From contig WIXG01000141.1 in assembly GCA_009869945.1 (NCBI GenBank), positions 1 to 64,000 on the forward strand: a stretch of DNA of 64,000 nucleotides, given 5' to 3'. Below are positions 25,001 through 39,200 of the stretch, piece after piece. The first letter of the stretch is position 1. Each line of letters starts with the position of its first letter. The notes below the pieces were generated by a model. That model was not told the DNA's origin. It saw nothing but the letters and a program-made list of their open reading frames with translations, and ran no database searches. The position numbers and the translations under genes were made by a program. Origin of the DNA: Mesaphorura yosii (lineage: Eukaryota > Arthropoda > Collembola > Poduromorpha > Tullbergiidae).

Positions 25001-28000
25001 GCTTGGTTTGCTGGTGTGTGTTCCGTGGCTGCCTGTGCGGTAAACATGACATCATTTGTTTGGAAATCGTTGAGAATCAATATTTGAGTCCATTCTGACT
25101 TTGGACCTTGCCGGCTTTTGTCCGTGTTATTTACACTTCAAATAAGTTGTTGAGTCGATGTGCGATGATGAGGCCTTGTGACGGTGCCGTGCGATGCTCA
25201 ATATAGTAAATGGAAGGTGCGAACATGAACCGTCGAGGAGAGTTGATGACTCTTTCATGAGTGCGGGTCGGGCATGATTAACTGCCACAATAATAGGCGA
25301 GTTGATGACTGACTCATTGTGACTTTTCACTTTCTTTCTTGTCGAGTTTGAGGGTCATTGAGAAGTGCAGAGACCACCTTGACTCTCATGACCCATTATT
25401 ATGTGCGCCCTACAAAGGAGTTAGTTAGTAACGGCTCAATAGAAAATTGGAAACCGTGACATGGGTCACGGCATGAAAATCTGTACTACACGGACTTCGG
25501 TGAGCCGCGTGAGCTTGTGCCCGGACAGAGAATGCTTCTCTAACAAATTATTGCTATATTAAAAATTATTGGAAAGGAAAGCAATGAGGATCTTTCCAAG
25601 CTCTCTCCACTCATAGAAGTATCCACACATTCAGGGGGTTTAACTCCAAGCATGTGCTTTACCGTTTCAGATTATCGGCAGCTTTCCCAAACAGAGGCTC
25701 GGAGAATTAAATTACAATTTATTCACGACTCGATTCACATTTGGGCGTGCGCTCGAGGTTGGAAAAGCTCAAAAATTGAGGTCCCTTTGTAGTAAAGCAT
25801 TTCATACAATTCACTGGTCATTTCGGAACGAATAAATTTCATCGGCATGATTGCTATATATTGATATTTATACATCCGTCTAACTTTTTACAGCTCAGTT
25901 ATGAAGTTAGTTTTTGAGTCTAGTTTATAAACTTCAAGTCGCGGACGATAAAGTATAAGCCGCACCGACGAATGAAACTACAATGAACGCAAACACAACT
26001 CATTTTGTCGACGCCCATCCTACTGCATTATTTGGTCGTAATTCAGCACAGCCAAATCAGGCCACGAAATATGTAATGACAATGCATTTAGCCTGGAAAC
26101 CCGAATTATAAAATCATAGCATGAATTACAGATCTATTCCATAGACGGGTTTGGAGTCAGAGTCGGAGAAACATGAACTCATTATTATTCTTATTGTCAG
26201 GTAAATGATAGAGTGAAATGGGAGCGCATTATTCTTCCCAATGCACCACTCAAGCAAGCTCGGTTAAAAGAAGCGAATCGAATCGGTATAACGAAAGGAC
26301 CTTCAAAATGTCCAAAATACGTTGTTGTGGAGTCAATTAAGATTGAATTTCTAAATTGGACATGGATGTACTCGTATGACGCACTGCGGGCTGGGCTGTA
26401 CTTGAAAAATTATCCTGAATAGCCACAACAGCAGTTACATTTGTAGTCAAGCAGTACAGATGTGGATTGTGAAAGTCATTGCACATCGCTCAGGGTACTT
26501 TATGTGGAAGGGTACGTACTTCATCCTTTTGTCATGCTTTACCTTTTCACGCCGTGCCTGTTCCATAAAATAGAAATCATTAACTACCAACGGACCGCTT
26601 ACAACTGTATTAACTCGGATTGCGTATACTTAGCCATGCCATGCCAACTGAACTCGTAATCACACTCAACAACCAATTTTCTGAATAGAATGCACAGCAA
26701 GCCAAAGTCATAAGCTAAACAAGAGCAAACCATTCGCATTCATTACCTCCTGAAAGGACCTTTAGCTTTGTGGCTCGGTGTGTGCCCTTTGTCTGTCCTA
26801 AAAATGACTACAACTGCAAACTGCAAAGAGTGACATCAACAAAGCAGAAAAGGCGAGAATTTGGCTCAAGTCAAAAACATTAAAATCTGAAGCATGCCAA
26901 CAGCCAAATGACGAGCGTGCAGTCGTGGGTCGAGCTTATGTGTAATTTTATACTGTAACAGGGTAAATTGGTGGAGTGTCTTGAATCAGTGCAAAAACAG
27001 ATGTTCCGGCTAATGTCAACCTGGCGAACGTCCCATCAAGTGGCAACTGGCAAATAATAACGACACCCCTGAATTTCGAGTTTTCGAGGTCAAGATCGGC
27101 ACGTCAAAGTCTTCGTCGCGCCCATAAGAATATAAAATTGTCGCTCGCAGGGATCCGTTGCTCCAGGGCTCCGTGATTAAGTCGTACGGTTTCTGACACT
27201 AGGAATTAAGATTCAAATGAAATTTTCTAATTTTCTTCAGTCCTTCAAGCACTCGAACCAATTTATGCAGGAAATGTTGATGGTCTGAGTGACTAGTTGG
27301 TTGCCCAACTTGGGAAACCAGATACCACACACGTAACGATTACATCAACCCAAGGAGACAGGAAAAGACAGGCATGCGCGGTGTGATGACAAGAAGTGAG
27401 AATATTGTTGTTGAGTGCGAGTGTGCATTGCTCATCGTGCGCGAACAGAAACACAATAATGTTATTATCATTCATTACGGCCGGGCCTGGTGATAACTGA
27501 TTACCTGCGTTTCATGCGCATGTTCGTGCTATGTCGAAACGAATTGAACATCGCAAGGGTTATAAATACAGACGTAGTAAACAAAAATTGATGATGACAA
27601 CTCGTGTTACATTTATTGTGACCAACAATGCTTGCTGTCGCTGCAGCGGGATTAAAAGAGACGGAGAATTATGCATAACAATAGCGTCAGTTGAATGTGG
27701 AGTGTATTATCTCAATGAAAAATGAGGTTTTTCATGCACTTCGGAAATACAAATCTACAAATTTATGATTTCCTTTTTTCTGATGCAATGTTTCCCACAT
27801 CATCCTCATCTCGTCGACTCGACCCGTTCGCCTGCATACAAGCATGAATCGAGAATCGAGTTTAGCATGTAAAATTATGACAACCATTCTTGCCTTAGAT
27901 GTGCTTGTTGCATCCAGCTTCTGTCTGACTGCAAGAAATAAATTGTCTTCTGCTACGCAATGGTGATGGCATGACATGACACACATTAAGCTCACCGCAC

Positions 28001-31000
28001 AGTGCAATGTGGAGCGCTTTGAATAGTAGTAGGAGAGATACGATTCTGACGTGGACGTGGCAGGTAACAATAGAGAAATGAAAATGATGATGACTTCATT
28101 CAGCAAATTTTTGCTGTGTCTTTTCCTTTGCGAATATATGGTTTCATTGCTCTATGTTGTTCCGCTTTTGCTTGATGGGTAAATTATTGTATAGATGTAT
28201 GCAGATTTGCAGATTCTGAATGGCCGGGCCATACCTCAAGATCATTAGCGAAATTAAATGTGTAATGTGCGGTGAGATACGATGCTCTGAGTTCTGCAAG
28301 TCGCGAATGAAGGCTTCAAGTTCGCGTTGCGTTATCAATTACACGCGTGTTATGCAATTATGGTCTCTCATCCGGATGTGTCGCCTTCGCCTTTCACTTT
28401 CTTTGCTTCTCCGCGAGTGCATGGAAGGTTGAACATAGCAACTTATTAATTTGCTTCGCACCTGCGCTTATACTTGGCCTCAGTCTTAACCTACTCAGCT
28501 TATTGGCGTTTACGAATCGAATCGACCTTAATTTGAATGGATTGAAGTATTTTGTAATAAACTGCCCATCCGCCTAGCTTGAGAATAAGAGAGTCGCTGC
28601 CCATTCGGAATACGAAACGATGTTATTAGCACGAAGCAGGAAACCTGCTTTTTAAATTGTGAATGTAATAAAATTGTCTTGACTCCTTTCTCTCCACTGC
28701 GTGCTCGAAGCCCCTTTCAACTCGTTGAGTTATGACTTGCGTCACGTTTCGTTATGCCAATGAGAATCTTCATCCGTTTCAGTTAAGACTAATGTGATGA
28801 TGAATGGTTTCTTGTCTTCTTGTCTCATATTACCATTAAAATATGTTGTACTGCATCCAAAATGGAGTTCAGCGTTGTTGCTATTAATTTATTACGTTAT
28901 TATTCTAATAAAGATGTTGCAGTATAATTTATGCGCCACGTTTTAATGGGCCCAACTAAATGATGACGGCCAACCTCAGTAAAAGACTCATTTCAGTTTC
29001 AGGTTAACAACACCCACTTTTGAGAATGAGAGAGTTCATGCATAGTTGATTCAAAATCACTGCTGGCTTGTGGGAGTATGAATCTTTCGTGGGGAATTCG
29101 AGTCGTGCAAGAGTATAGTCCAAGTTGAGAACCAGTCTCCGAATTGCCGCACAAAAATGTCCTCTGCTTATCGTGCTCTGTTTTGAGCTGGAAAATCAAT
29201 ACCTGCGGGCGAAGACGGTACGGCGAGGACGGCGAAGTCGGCAATTGGCATCGAACGTGTGGATAGAGAATTGACTTGCTAATGAATTCGCTCATTTCTT
29301 AGCGGAATAGGACACAATTTGAGAAGAGCAGGTAGTTAGACTCAAATCAGCTTGCAAAGCAGCGAATCAAAAATTTGTCTCAAACTCACGAACAGAAGAG
29401 CGCAACGATCGGCGCACATCAACTTAATCGCCCATATTTGAAAAGTAATTAAGGAGTCATTAATCAAGAACAAAGAGCGCCAAACAAGTGACTTTAATGG
29501 GAATCTCATTGCTATTGTTCTTGCGAAAGTGGTAGTCCCATTGTTGCGGTTACCACCGTCCCGACGTCGGCAGCGGCAGAAGTATTTAGCGAGTGAGCAC
29601 AGAAGCAGAGCGTTGCAGCTTCTGTTGTCAAGAAAGTCATGGTCATCCGCAGCCTTAACTATAACCCCAATCTCATTTAAGCAGTCATTCACTCTGCTTT
29701 GCTTGGCGCTGCACATTAGCATACTGCGCCAAGATGCCACCCATCATCATTCGTAGTTAGCATTTGGCGCTGTACGCTATTGATGTTAATTACAAGTTGT
29801 TCAGCTCGCGAACACTCCGAGCCTCAAGATGCGGCGCGAGCAGTCCTTCGTGTTTCTGGCACAGTTGCCTCAGCTCTTCTCACCTCGGCTTTAATTTTCC
29901 GAATCTGAACAGTCATGGAGTGATGGTTAATTGAGAAGGAGTACGGCTTCAGTCCGGATAAATACTCGTCAGGCAGAGTCATAATGTTAATGATTACTTG
30001 AGGTTGAGTCGCTGCAACCTGCCATATGTGGGTCCATAGCGGTGATTCACGGCAGAGCCAAGCGGTGTCGGTCGGGACTGAGAAAGACCGTAACAATAAA
30101 TACGTAATAAATATTATTATTGTTATTATTTGTTGCTCGGTGTCGGAGACTTGATTACCGCTGAAGTCTATTACATCACAACGAATAAAAGAATACACTC
30201 ATCATCATCACGCCTTGTGGCTCATCATCCCGGCATCTTCACGAGATCATGATCATCAGCAACTGCGAAGGCACGGCAGCAGGGAAAGAAATTTGTTGTT
30301 GTTATTGTTGTAGGGTATTAACGTATATTAGGGCCACCCAAGTTAATAAGACGAACTGCAACAGCAGAAAGGCAACAAGAAAGATGAAGAATTACAAGTT
30401 GAAGGCAATTGAAGGAGACGGACGAGTTGATGAAGATGAAGTGGAAAGGAGAAAAACCTCGTTTCCTAGCCAAGCACGATGCGGAGCGAGTTCAGCCTGT
30501 GCTGAGCGTCTTTCACTCCCTTCACATCGCCTTGCCTCGCTGTGCGTTGTGGGCCACCCATAACGGATCCGGAAAATTTTCGACGAAAAATACTAAATAG
30601 ATACTAATGAGGTTTAGTTGGTTGGCTGACTGACTCTGTCTGATGAAATTGTGTGCGAGGCTCTTACTTGAACAGAAAGCCAAACCAGCAACTCTTCAGT
30701 GCTGTGCTTTCCAAACCAGAGTCGTGCTTTTCTCTCCCCCGACTATGGAGTGGTGGTAGCACCTTTTTTACGTGCCTTGTGCACACTGGTTGGGTGAGCC
30801 AATGCGCTGGCTTGACTCCTCCTAACTCCAACGAAAGGCGTCGTCCATCCACACTAAATTGACCTGTCAAATAAAAATTTTAACTACACATTGCGTGGCA
30901 GCGCAGAGCGGAGCAGACTTGGTTTGGTTCCCCATTTCTTTAACCCGTCATTTCTCACACAATGCTCTCTAGTCCCATTGCCAATTGCAAGGCTTGCATG

Positions 31001-32614
31001 GTGAACAGGACAAAGAGCCACGGTTTTTACTTGTAATAACATGCGGCTATTACCACGTTCCATTGTTGCCTGGCCTGCACACACCGGTGACTCCAAAAGT
31101 AGCCTTTGCCCCAAAAGGTGTGAAAAACCACTTTCTGTCGGTACCTTTCAGTTTCGAAACCTCTTCAAGCATCGGTCGGCACTTCATACAGCCTCAACCC
31201 CAACTACCACACATTAGCGGCTCGCATCTTCTTCTTTCTCCATTGAATGTGAATTCCTGTACCATCATTCATCAAGCCCACGACCACTTACGCGAACGTA
31301 CCACCACCGCAGCCACAGCTATGTCTTAGCCTAGCTTGTACATATCACTGCCTTATTAAAATATTATCCTCATCAACATCATCTTCGTCCTGGGCATATT
31401 GATCTCCGTAACAAGACAAGTCTCATGTGAGCAGGATGAGGATCGAACAATAAGTGCAGCGGTAGCAGCAGTTGTGATGGTACACCGATTTGTGGATTGG
31501 GGATTAAAGAAATGTCGACGAGTGAAGTGACTGAACAAGTCAACGAGGTACAACAAACAGTTTTAGTATTTGACGACTGTGCATCGAGCAGTGAAGTGCG
31601 ATGTCCCTCAACTCGGACGTGCTCCCGTCTAGTTCATCAGAGAGAAAATTGAGAGAAAGACACGACGGACAAGATTGGATATTATGAGACGCCTGTCGTC
31701 ACTTGCGCCTCATTCAACATTCATTTGTCATTCAGTGCAGACACCGGGAGCCGCAACCCGCTTTGAGTTTACGGCAATTCTTAGTCGTTGAGACATTGAA
31801 CTATGTGTCACGCGCAAGGTGCATTGCTTTGGTGGTTGTTGATTTAATTGTGTAGTGTTTGACACTGGGTGGAAGATACCTCACGTTTGTACCAGTCATT
31901 TCCCGGAATCACCCATCGCATGTTCTCCTTCAATAACCCTCATATTTACAAAAGTGACACTTAACTGAGCCCAGCGACGTGTAAGACACTGTGTACGGAT
32001 TACGCGCCGACAATGAGCTTGGAAATTAACTCCAATGACTCGCACGACAGGAACAATTGAACTTGAAAATTGATTAAAGAGGAGCCAACCGTAAAAGTAA
32101 TTGTCACCCTTTTTGACTCTGACTTTGGTTTTGAGTGAACGGGCGAAGGCAGTGAAGCGTGAACTTGAAACGGATGAATCTTTAACTCATCACTGCTCCT
32201 CTCGACACGAACCATTTGCTGTAAGTACTTTTGGGTGCTTGTCTTGTAAATTGAAAGACGAAAATCGTAAACGTAACGCCTGATCGCGTCCGATTTTTGC
32301 AAAAGTGTTGGTTTTCCTGTGCTATTGAAAGGCAGCGAGACTTTTATTTAATTATTCTGGAAGACTTCACAACACAATACACAAGAAAGATACAATAACT
32401 CTTTCTCAGTTCACGGCACCGAAAGGCCATAAAATTCTTCAAAATCAAAGGCTGACGTGAACGAGTACACGAGCACCTACTTCACAACTCAGACCACTTA
32501 GCGTCATAAGCCAGGAATAATTTTTACTGTTCCACGTGTTATTGATCCTCATTAACTGTGGCTTGCTTTGTGAAACAACATCTTCAGAGATTTAACAATC
32601 TCTACATTGAACAA
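22011..32614. other. Intergenic region upstream of Lbx; no gene recognised
   Basis: About 10.6 kb. Open frames (for example 27732-28106 minus, 29342-29740 minus, 29824-30198 minus, 30985-31329 plus) are all under 135 codons, overlap one another on opposite strands and show no recognisable domain. The last few hundred bases should contain the Lbx promoter and 5' UTR. I see no TATA box at a convincing spacing. A cacgtg E-box lies at 32534-32539, shortly before the start codon. Confidence 0.55.
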
Positions 32615-33277
32615 ATGTGTGAGGCTAAGATGGACCCGGAGTCTCCAGAAGAGAGCGACAAACAAAATATGATTGACATCAAGTCCACGGCACGCAACAC
32701 AAACTCAGAGCCTCCTTCACCACCTACCGGGCCCGCCGCAGCAGCCTCGCCACCACAAACCGTCACCACGGCTACGTCGACGGGCGCTGCGGCAGGAACG
32801 ACTCCGCCAATTAAGCATTGTCCACTCACACCGCAGAGTCAAGGAACAGTGGGGGATGACGACGACGAAGAGGAAGACGTCCACGAGCAGGACGCGGATG
32901 TGTCTGACCAGGTGGAGGATGAAGAAGACGGACATCACAACCACCATCAGCACCTCACGCCAGCTCGAAGTCGGCATCTTCATCACATCCGACACCGCAA
33001 CCACCACCACCATCACCACAAACAGGAACAACCGTACAATTACGGAATCAACAAAATGGAACACGACGACGACAACGTTACCTCCGAGGATGATGACGAA
33101 ATCAGCGTTGGCGGTTCGCCATCCCCATCGCCAACGCTGGTGATATCTCCGTCGAATCACCACTTCCACCCGGACTTGACAAGCCACAGTATTAACAGCA
33201 AGCGAAATATTCGACATCTCGGGCAGAATCCCGAAGAGGAGTACTTCAAACCGCTGAAGAAACTTAGAATGCTAAAG
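32615..33277 (+). CDS. Lbx: Lbx exon 1, acidic and His-rich N-terminus
   Basis: 221 codons ending at donor aag|gtaatg (GT at 33278-33279), phase 0. Composition: Ser/Pro/Thr/Ala-rich segment (EPPSPPTGPAAAASPP), acidic run GDDDDEEEDVHEQ onward, His-rich run with HHHHHH near residue 131, a second acidic patch (SEDDDEISVGG), SPSPSPTL, and finally RNIRHLGQNPEEEYFKPLKK. The frame stays open upstream to 32558 without an ATG, so a start upstream or a 5' splice is possible but not needed. Assignment to Lbx rests on splice phase and order with exons 2 and 3. The exon itself is low in family-specific motifs. Confidence 0.82.
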
Positions 33278-36200
33278 GTAATGCTCATTTTGAATATTTT
33301 TGACTTGTAATTAATGAATCGAAATCTCAGAGGTTCCATATAATAATCACGCACTCGAAAAACAATGGGAATAATTCGTTATAGTTTGTCGTTTTCTCAT
33401 TTATAAGAGATGGGGCTAGAGCAAATCCAATTCAATGCCTGAATGTCAAATGTTTCGTAAAAATAATTTTCAACCAGACAACCGAATATGTAGTAATACT
33501 GAACGCAATATAAATGTGTTGAGTCGCATTTTAAAAAATTAAAACATGCACGCCACATTTTAATATTTATAATCTCATTAATCCACTTGTATTTTGACTT
33601 TTCCAAAAGTTATACGTTGAATAGACGCAAAATGCGGCTTCTCATTTTTGACTCAAATTAAAAGGCCTCTTCCTGCCTTGCCTTATTTATAAGATTCGTA
33701 TTACAATGATTGATTAAAGCAGTGTGTTTTCCGTTTCTAGTTGCATTAAATAGTAAAAGTATGACTGCAGTATTTTACGCTAATTTTCTTGCAACTTTCG
33801 TTTATTTGACGCCTGGTCTGACGCTGATTGTGTGTAAAGCATAGAAAAGGAAAACGCGAATTGATCTTACAATTCATTAGCATTGCTAGCTTGTTACAGA
33901 TTTTGCACTGCATCACAGCACATCATGTACGTTGATTGCGTTCATGACAAATGACAAACTGTCGTTTTTACACAACTTGAAATGCGAACAGTTGTTAATC
34001 ATAAGAACTTTCGAGCTTGGTGTGCTAAGACGCTTCTCTACAATAAACATGAAATAATGACGCGTCATACAACTCACACGGCATTTGACGTTAAATAATA
34101 TTGACAAAATATGTTTGCCTTTCCTCATTGGCGGATTTCACTTGAGCTAAATTGCCATTTCGAGTTAGTACACCATTAATAAGTTTCATCATCACGAAAG
34201 CAGGAAATCGACTGACCAGGTTCCATCCATCCATTTTGTGCTTAATAGTAGTTAATTACATAATTTCACAATTGAATTTCAAATTAACTCATTCGACGCA
34301 AGCCGCATTGTCCCACATGCTGGAGTTGAGTCGTAATTGAAGTTTTATCTCACTTTGGCACTCGCATTTAGCAGTATTTAATTTTCAAAAGAGACAATTT
34401 GGGCTTGGTACGGAATTATGTAACCAAAGAGCAATAGCGAATGGGGCGCATACGACGGGCAATCTTGCTGAAGCCTAGCCTTTTGCAAAACAATTATCTT
34501 CGAGGATTTTAATAGTTAAATTATAGAGGCAATGGTGCACGAATTTACTCACAATTACAGAACGCGTGGTTTATAATTTGTCTGGCTCCGTTGAGGCAGA
34601 CGAGCGCCAGCGCAAGCGTAATGACAGGATAGGCTTCCGAATAAAGAAATTGCGGATGAATTCTCATTAAATTTGCACGGCGCTAAAAAGTATTACATAG
34701 AAGAGAAACAAGACACGACAAAGCAATATTACACGCTTAGTCTGCCCTGACTGTGTTTGCAGATCTATTAAAATCGCTCGTCTATTTGAATTGATGATTA
34801 CATTATTATATGAGAGCGGCTCCGCGTAACACAACGGGGACACAAGGCTCGATGAATTGCCAACCCTTTCCCTCGGCTCAATATTGGGATTAGACTCCAT
34901 TAATAATATTGCGTTAGTGAAATCTAATGGATGAACTCCGCCTTTCTCATGCCTCGCGCCAGGCCAGCATTTCTCAAACCACTTTCTTATATTTAATTTC
35001 AATGTAGCGAGCTTCAGTTGCGATATTTTGGAGGCTCTTTATTTTCTTCACCGCTTGAGTTTCCCAATGACAATAGTCATAATTAATGTTTGACATTTCT
35101 AAAAGCCTATTTGAGTAATTGTGGCGAAGTACTTCCAAGAATAGGTCATCGAATAGAAGAGCCTAGTGTTGCTGAAACTCGGCCTAACGTAATAGCAGGA
35201 AGAGCCTTGCAGGCCGATAATTTCAATGCTGGTCGATGTGGCTTGCCGACAGACGAAATGAGAGGTTAAATGTCAATTCGTGCCAGAGAGGTTAAAGTAG
35301 AGGATACAAAAGGAAAGCAAACAGGCGGACCAATCAGAGGAAAGAACATGACAATTGAAACATAAGTAGAGTAATGATTGGAGGGTCCAATCGGAGCGAA
35401 CTGTGTTCACAGTGTAAATTATAAATGAGAAAATGATGGTATTGTCTTGTAATTCAAGCATTCATTATACGAAGCGACGATAATGTGCGCCCATCATCAC
35501 AGCGAATACACGAAGTGGAAGTGAGTGGAATTTTTTTTACAGCCTTTGATGTAGGCTCCATTAACTTTATCCATTTTAACGGTACATCAAAATCAAATTT
35601 TATTATGTGAAAGATACACACAGGATGGCCAATCGGCATTTGCAATGTTGGAAGTTTTGTCTTAAAAATCATGACTCTGATAAAATAGATTGCTTCGCCG
35701 CTTTTCTGCATTGTGGGAAAAGAAAACAAGTCATGTTGATTACGGCAAGTTATCTCTAATTTCTTTTTGGGGGAAAAAGTTCTTGTGCACATTTTATTAA
35801 GATAGTTCGTGTTGATTCGTCTTTTAATGGATTTGCAATAATTCATTATCTCTAAGAAGCACACTTTGTCCCTCGCGTCTCGTAAATGAATCTAAGCTGA
35901 CGGGCTTTCTAGCGCTAATGCCACTTTTGCTAATGATTTCAGGTGGAGTCTACCACAAGTCAGAATGCAGTCGGAGTAAAGTCATTCTCAATTTCAGACA
36001 TCCTAAGTCATAAACCATCGCAGAAAAAGACTCACACAACAAAGAGCAGTAGTAACAGCAGTGGGAGTAGTAACTGCAGCAGTCGGACAATAGACATAGA
36101 AAATGTGGTGGCCAACACGCATCACCACCAGCAGCAGCAGAGAATTGTACGCCCGTGGGATCCACATCAGCAATCCAATAAATCAAATGGACGCCGCAAT

Positions 36201-39200
36201 TCCTCAGACTCATCGCCATTAGACGCTCTGTTTCAGATGACATCCAAGACGTTTGAGGGTCTCAACGGTCATCATGAGGGTTCAGGTAAATATCATAATC
36301 ACAAATAACGATTATGACCATCTCACAGCATTTCTTTCCTCTGCCATTCGATTCATTGTCATTAATGTCGCTCCCATTAACTGAATTGCTCATTTACACT
36401 CTGTCTTTTTGTCCAAGATCAACGTTGAGAAAGAAAGAATTTATTACGGGTGAGCAAATTCATCAGCTGTTGATTCTCTGAATGATTAGGTGAAATTCCA
36501 CCAACGCTTAATTTATGACCCATGTAATCATTTCCCTCAGTCGTTGTGTCATGCACATCATGCGTTCATTGTCCGCTTTTTGCGGCGGTCTGTACATTAT
36601 ATTTTCGTCGTCTGACATCTGCGATTTCGGGTCCCGATTCATGTGGCTCAGTTTGTTTTGTTTCACTTGAGATTGTGCGAGGTATTTTCTTAAACTTCCT
36701 CATTGCTGTGTTCTCTGTTAACAAAAGAAGCATGAACTTCTGCTCCAGTCCTTAGTCATAGTCATTAGTTTAAGCATCATTGAGATTAATTCAAGGCAAA
36801 CGATTAGAAACAATTGAGAAGCTCAAGCAACGGAACAACGAAAGCTCAGTTTTCAAAGACCAAAGAATTTTCTGCAAAAGTTCAAAAATTTGAACTGAAA
36901 TTACGCTTTGAATTGTACGATTCGCTACGTTATGCTAGACGGGGCATTTTTTGCTATCTACTTTGGTTATTTAATATTAACCGCATTTCATCTTCTTGTA
37001 TCGGGTTCTTTTGATAAATTACCTATTTGTATGCTCTTTTGGCTGCCTATTCACAAAGTTCATTGAGCATTCACAAAAAATGGTGGAACCTGAACAAAAA
37101 GTTAGCAAATGTTGCGGTTGAATTAAAACACGTCTTCTCGAAAGTCATTTCCATTCCTAATTTTTTTTTACTACCGCCGCTCTTCTCTTTGCGGTGTGGT
37201 GCGGTGATGCCGTGTGTAAGCGAGCCTAAATATGTGCTTATTTAAATTGAATTACGCAATGACGACAGCGTAACGCGGCTGGTGTGCAGGTTTCGTCTCT
37301 TTTGTCTTTGCACGTCTAATTGGCACGAGTACAGAAACGAGAATGATATTTTCGTACAGAAACAGAAGCAAAACGCATCTGCGACCGAACGCAATTTGTA
37401 TTCTGTAAAATTCCGACTTTCACAAACAATACTTTGCTTGCCTTCATTTTTATTGTTTTCGAGCTCCCGCGGGTAAGATTGCAAGGGAAGCCGCGATTAG
37501 CAACGGGTAAAGACACAGCAATAAATAGTAAATTGCCAATTAATTTTCTTAAAATAACTCGAATCTCGTGAGTACTCAAGCGATTCCTAATCATTTCGGA
37601 TATAATTGCCAATAACACAATAAGGACCTGAAATCGTGCAGGCTTTGATGCAACGGAACACGCAAAGTGAACTAAACTAGCCTTTGCACACATGAGTGAA
37701 CTCGTCGGCATTTTCCAACTACAGATTGAAATTACTGTTGATTCTGAAGTTTGTCGGATCATCTGTTCGGCTCCTCTGTGCTATTGCGACATTTGCATTG
37801 GATTGCATTTTAAATTACATTTTACGAGAGTTGTTGAAAGTTGGTATTATGTTTGAAAAGTTATGAAATATTGATATTTATGAATACTGCGACTGCGAAG
37901 AGAAAGCAGTCAGTCGTAGAGCTTAATGAATTTTTCGCCATGCCGTGTATTGCGTTTTATAATTTATTGTGAGGCATTCTTGTTAATAGTTGTTATTTTC
38001 TGGTTAACAATTGCGTTATTGATTGTTGATACTATTAAGCACATGCGTTTAACATAATGTGATGATCATTTGCGTTTTATGCATAATGCAAGTGTCCCGA
38101 AGCCATTCCGCATCACCATCACGGTTCTCCGTCCATGCTGCCATATGTACTTGCCGCTTCAAGCTTATTATCTTCTCGATCATTATTTTCGCAATAAACC
38201 GAGCGAGTATCATTATCGTTATTAATGAAATGAGTAATTACAGCCCAGGCTGAAATGCTCAACACGAGAAAATGGAAATTTGTCACTAATTACGGATTCA
38301 AGTTGCAAAATTCCGATATTAAGACCGGCACTGCTTGAGGACGTTTTCGTAAATAATAGATAATGAAACGATAAATATTCCTCGTGATAAGTATTTACTC
38401 TCCTTCATGATGGAGTCACGGGCTGGCTGCTCACAGGTGTAAAGCAGTTGAAAACACATCTATCAAATTGGGTTGTCCGCAAGCATCAATCAAACTCTAG
38501 ATTATTTATTATGAATAAAGAGAAAAGAATGAAGCAGGGCTTTTCTTTGTGCGATCTGATGTTCGGCCGACACGCACAACCATTTGAGATAATACGCCTT
38601 GCATGGCGATGGCCAAAGGACAAACACAGATAGCATTATACCACTGGTTTTCGTGCCACATGCCTTCTTATTGTGCCATGCCGTATGATTTTGCGATCAC
38701 CCCGTTTCTAATTCGGAGATTTTGTCAACGGAAGTGATAACTGCATTGCCTTGCGTTCGCCATTTGTAAGGCTTAATCAAGAGCCACATTAGCAGTATGG
38801 CTTGAGTCAGGACAGCCTGATGAGGTGGATAAAAAGCCGAAAGGTGAAAGAATCAAAAACAAGACAGCTAGAAGAGAACGCAACTGATAATAATAATTTA
38901 TTACGAAGAAATGCACTATCTTAGGCTTAACCCTTCCACATGCGAATGCGCACAAGGCAATCGAAGGAAGAACGAAATCGAGTGAACCTGGGTGGTAAAT
39001 TAAAGTGAGAACTCGATTCCAAAGGTATTATTATGAAAGTTACGAGTTTCAGAAACAACACGGGAACCTAACACCGGCCAGGGCAGGGCAGGTCGCAGCA
39101 CAGAGAAGCTCAATAAGATTGGAAAAGGTGCAGGAAAAAATTGCAATTTATTTCATGTTTTGGGGGAATAAATAAATGTTCTAAACATGGCATGCACACA

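Noticed and set aside
32673-33143. 156-codon + frame overlapping Lbx exon 1 in another phase
   Set aside because: Shadow frame: Thr/Arg-rich peptide caused by the CAC/GAC-type codon runs of the real exon. It has no splice partner.
32717-33217. 166-codon minus frame opposite Lbx exon 1
   Set aside because: Antisense of acidic and His codons gives Val-rich strings. It is a composition artefact with no domain.
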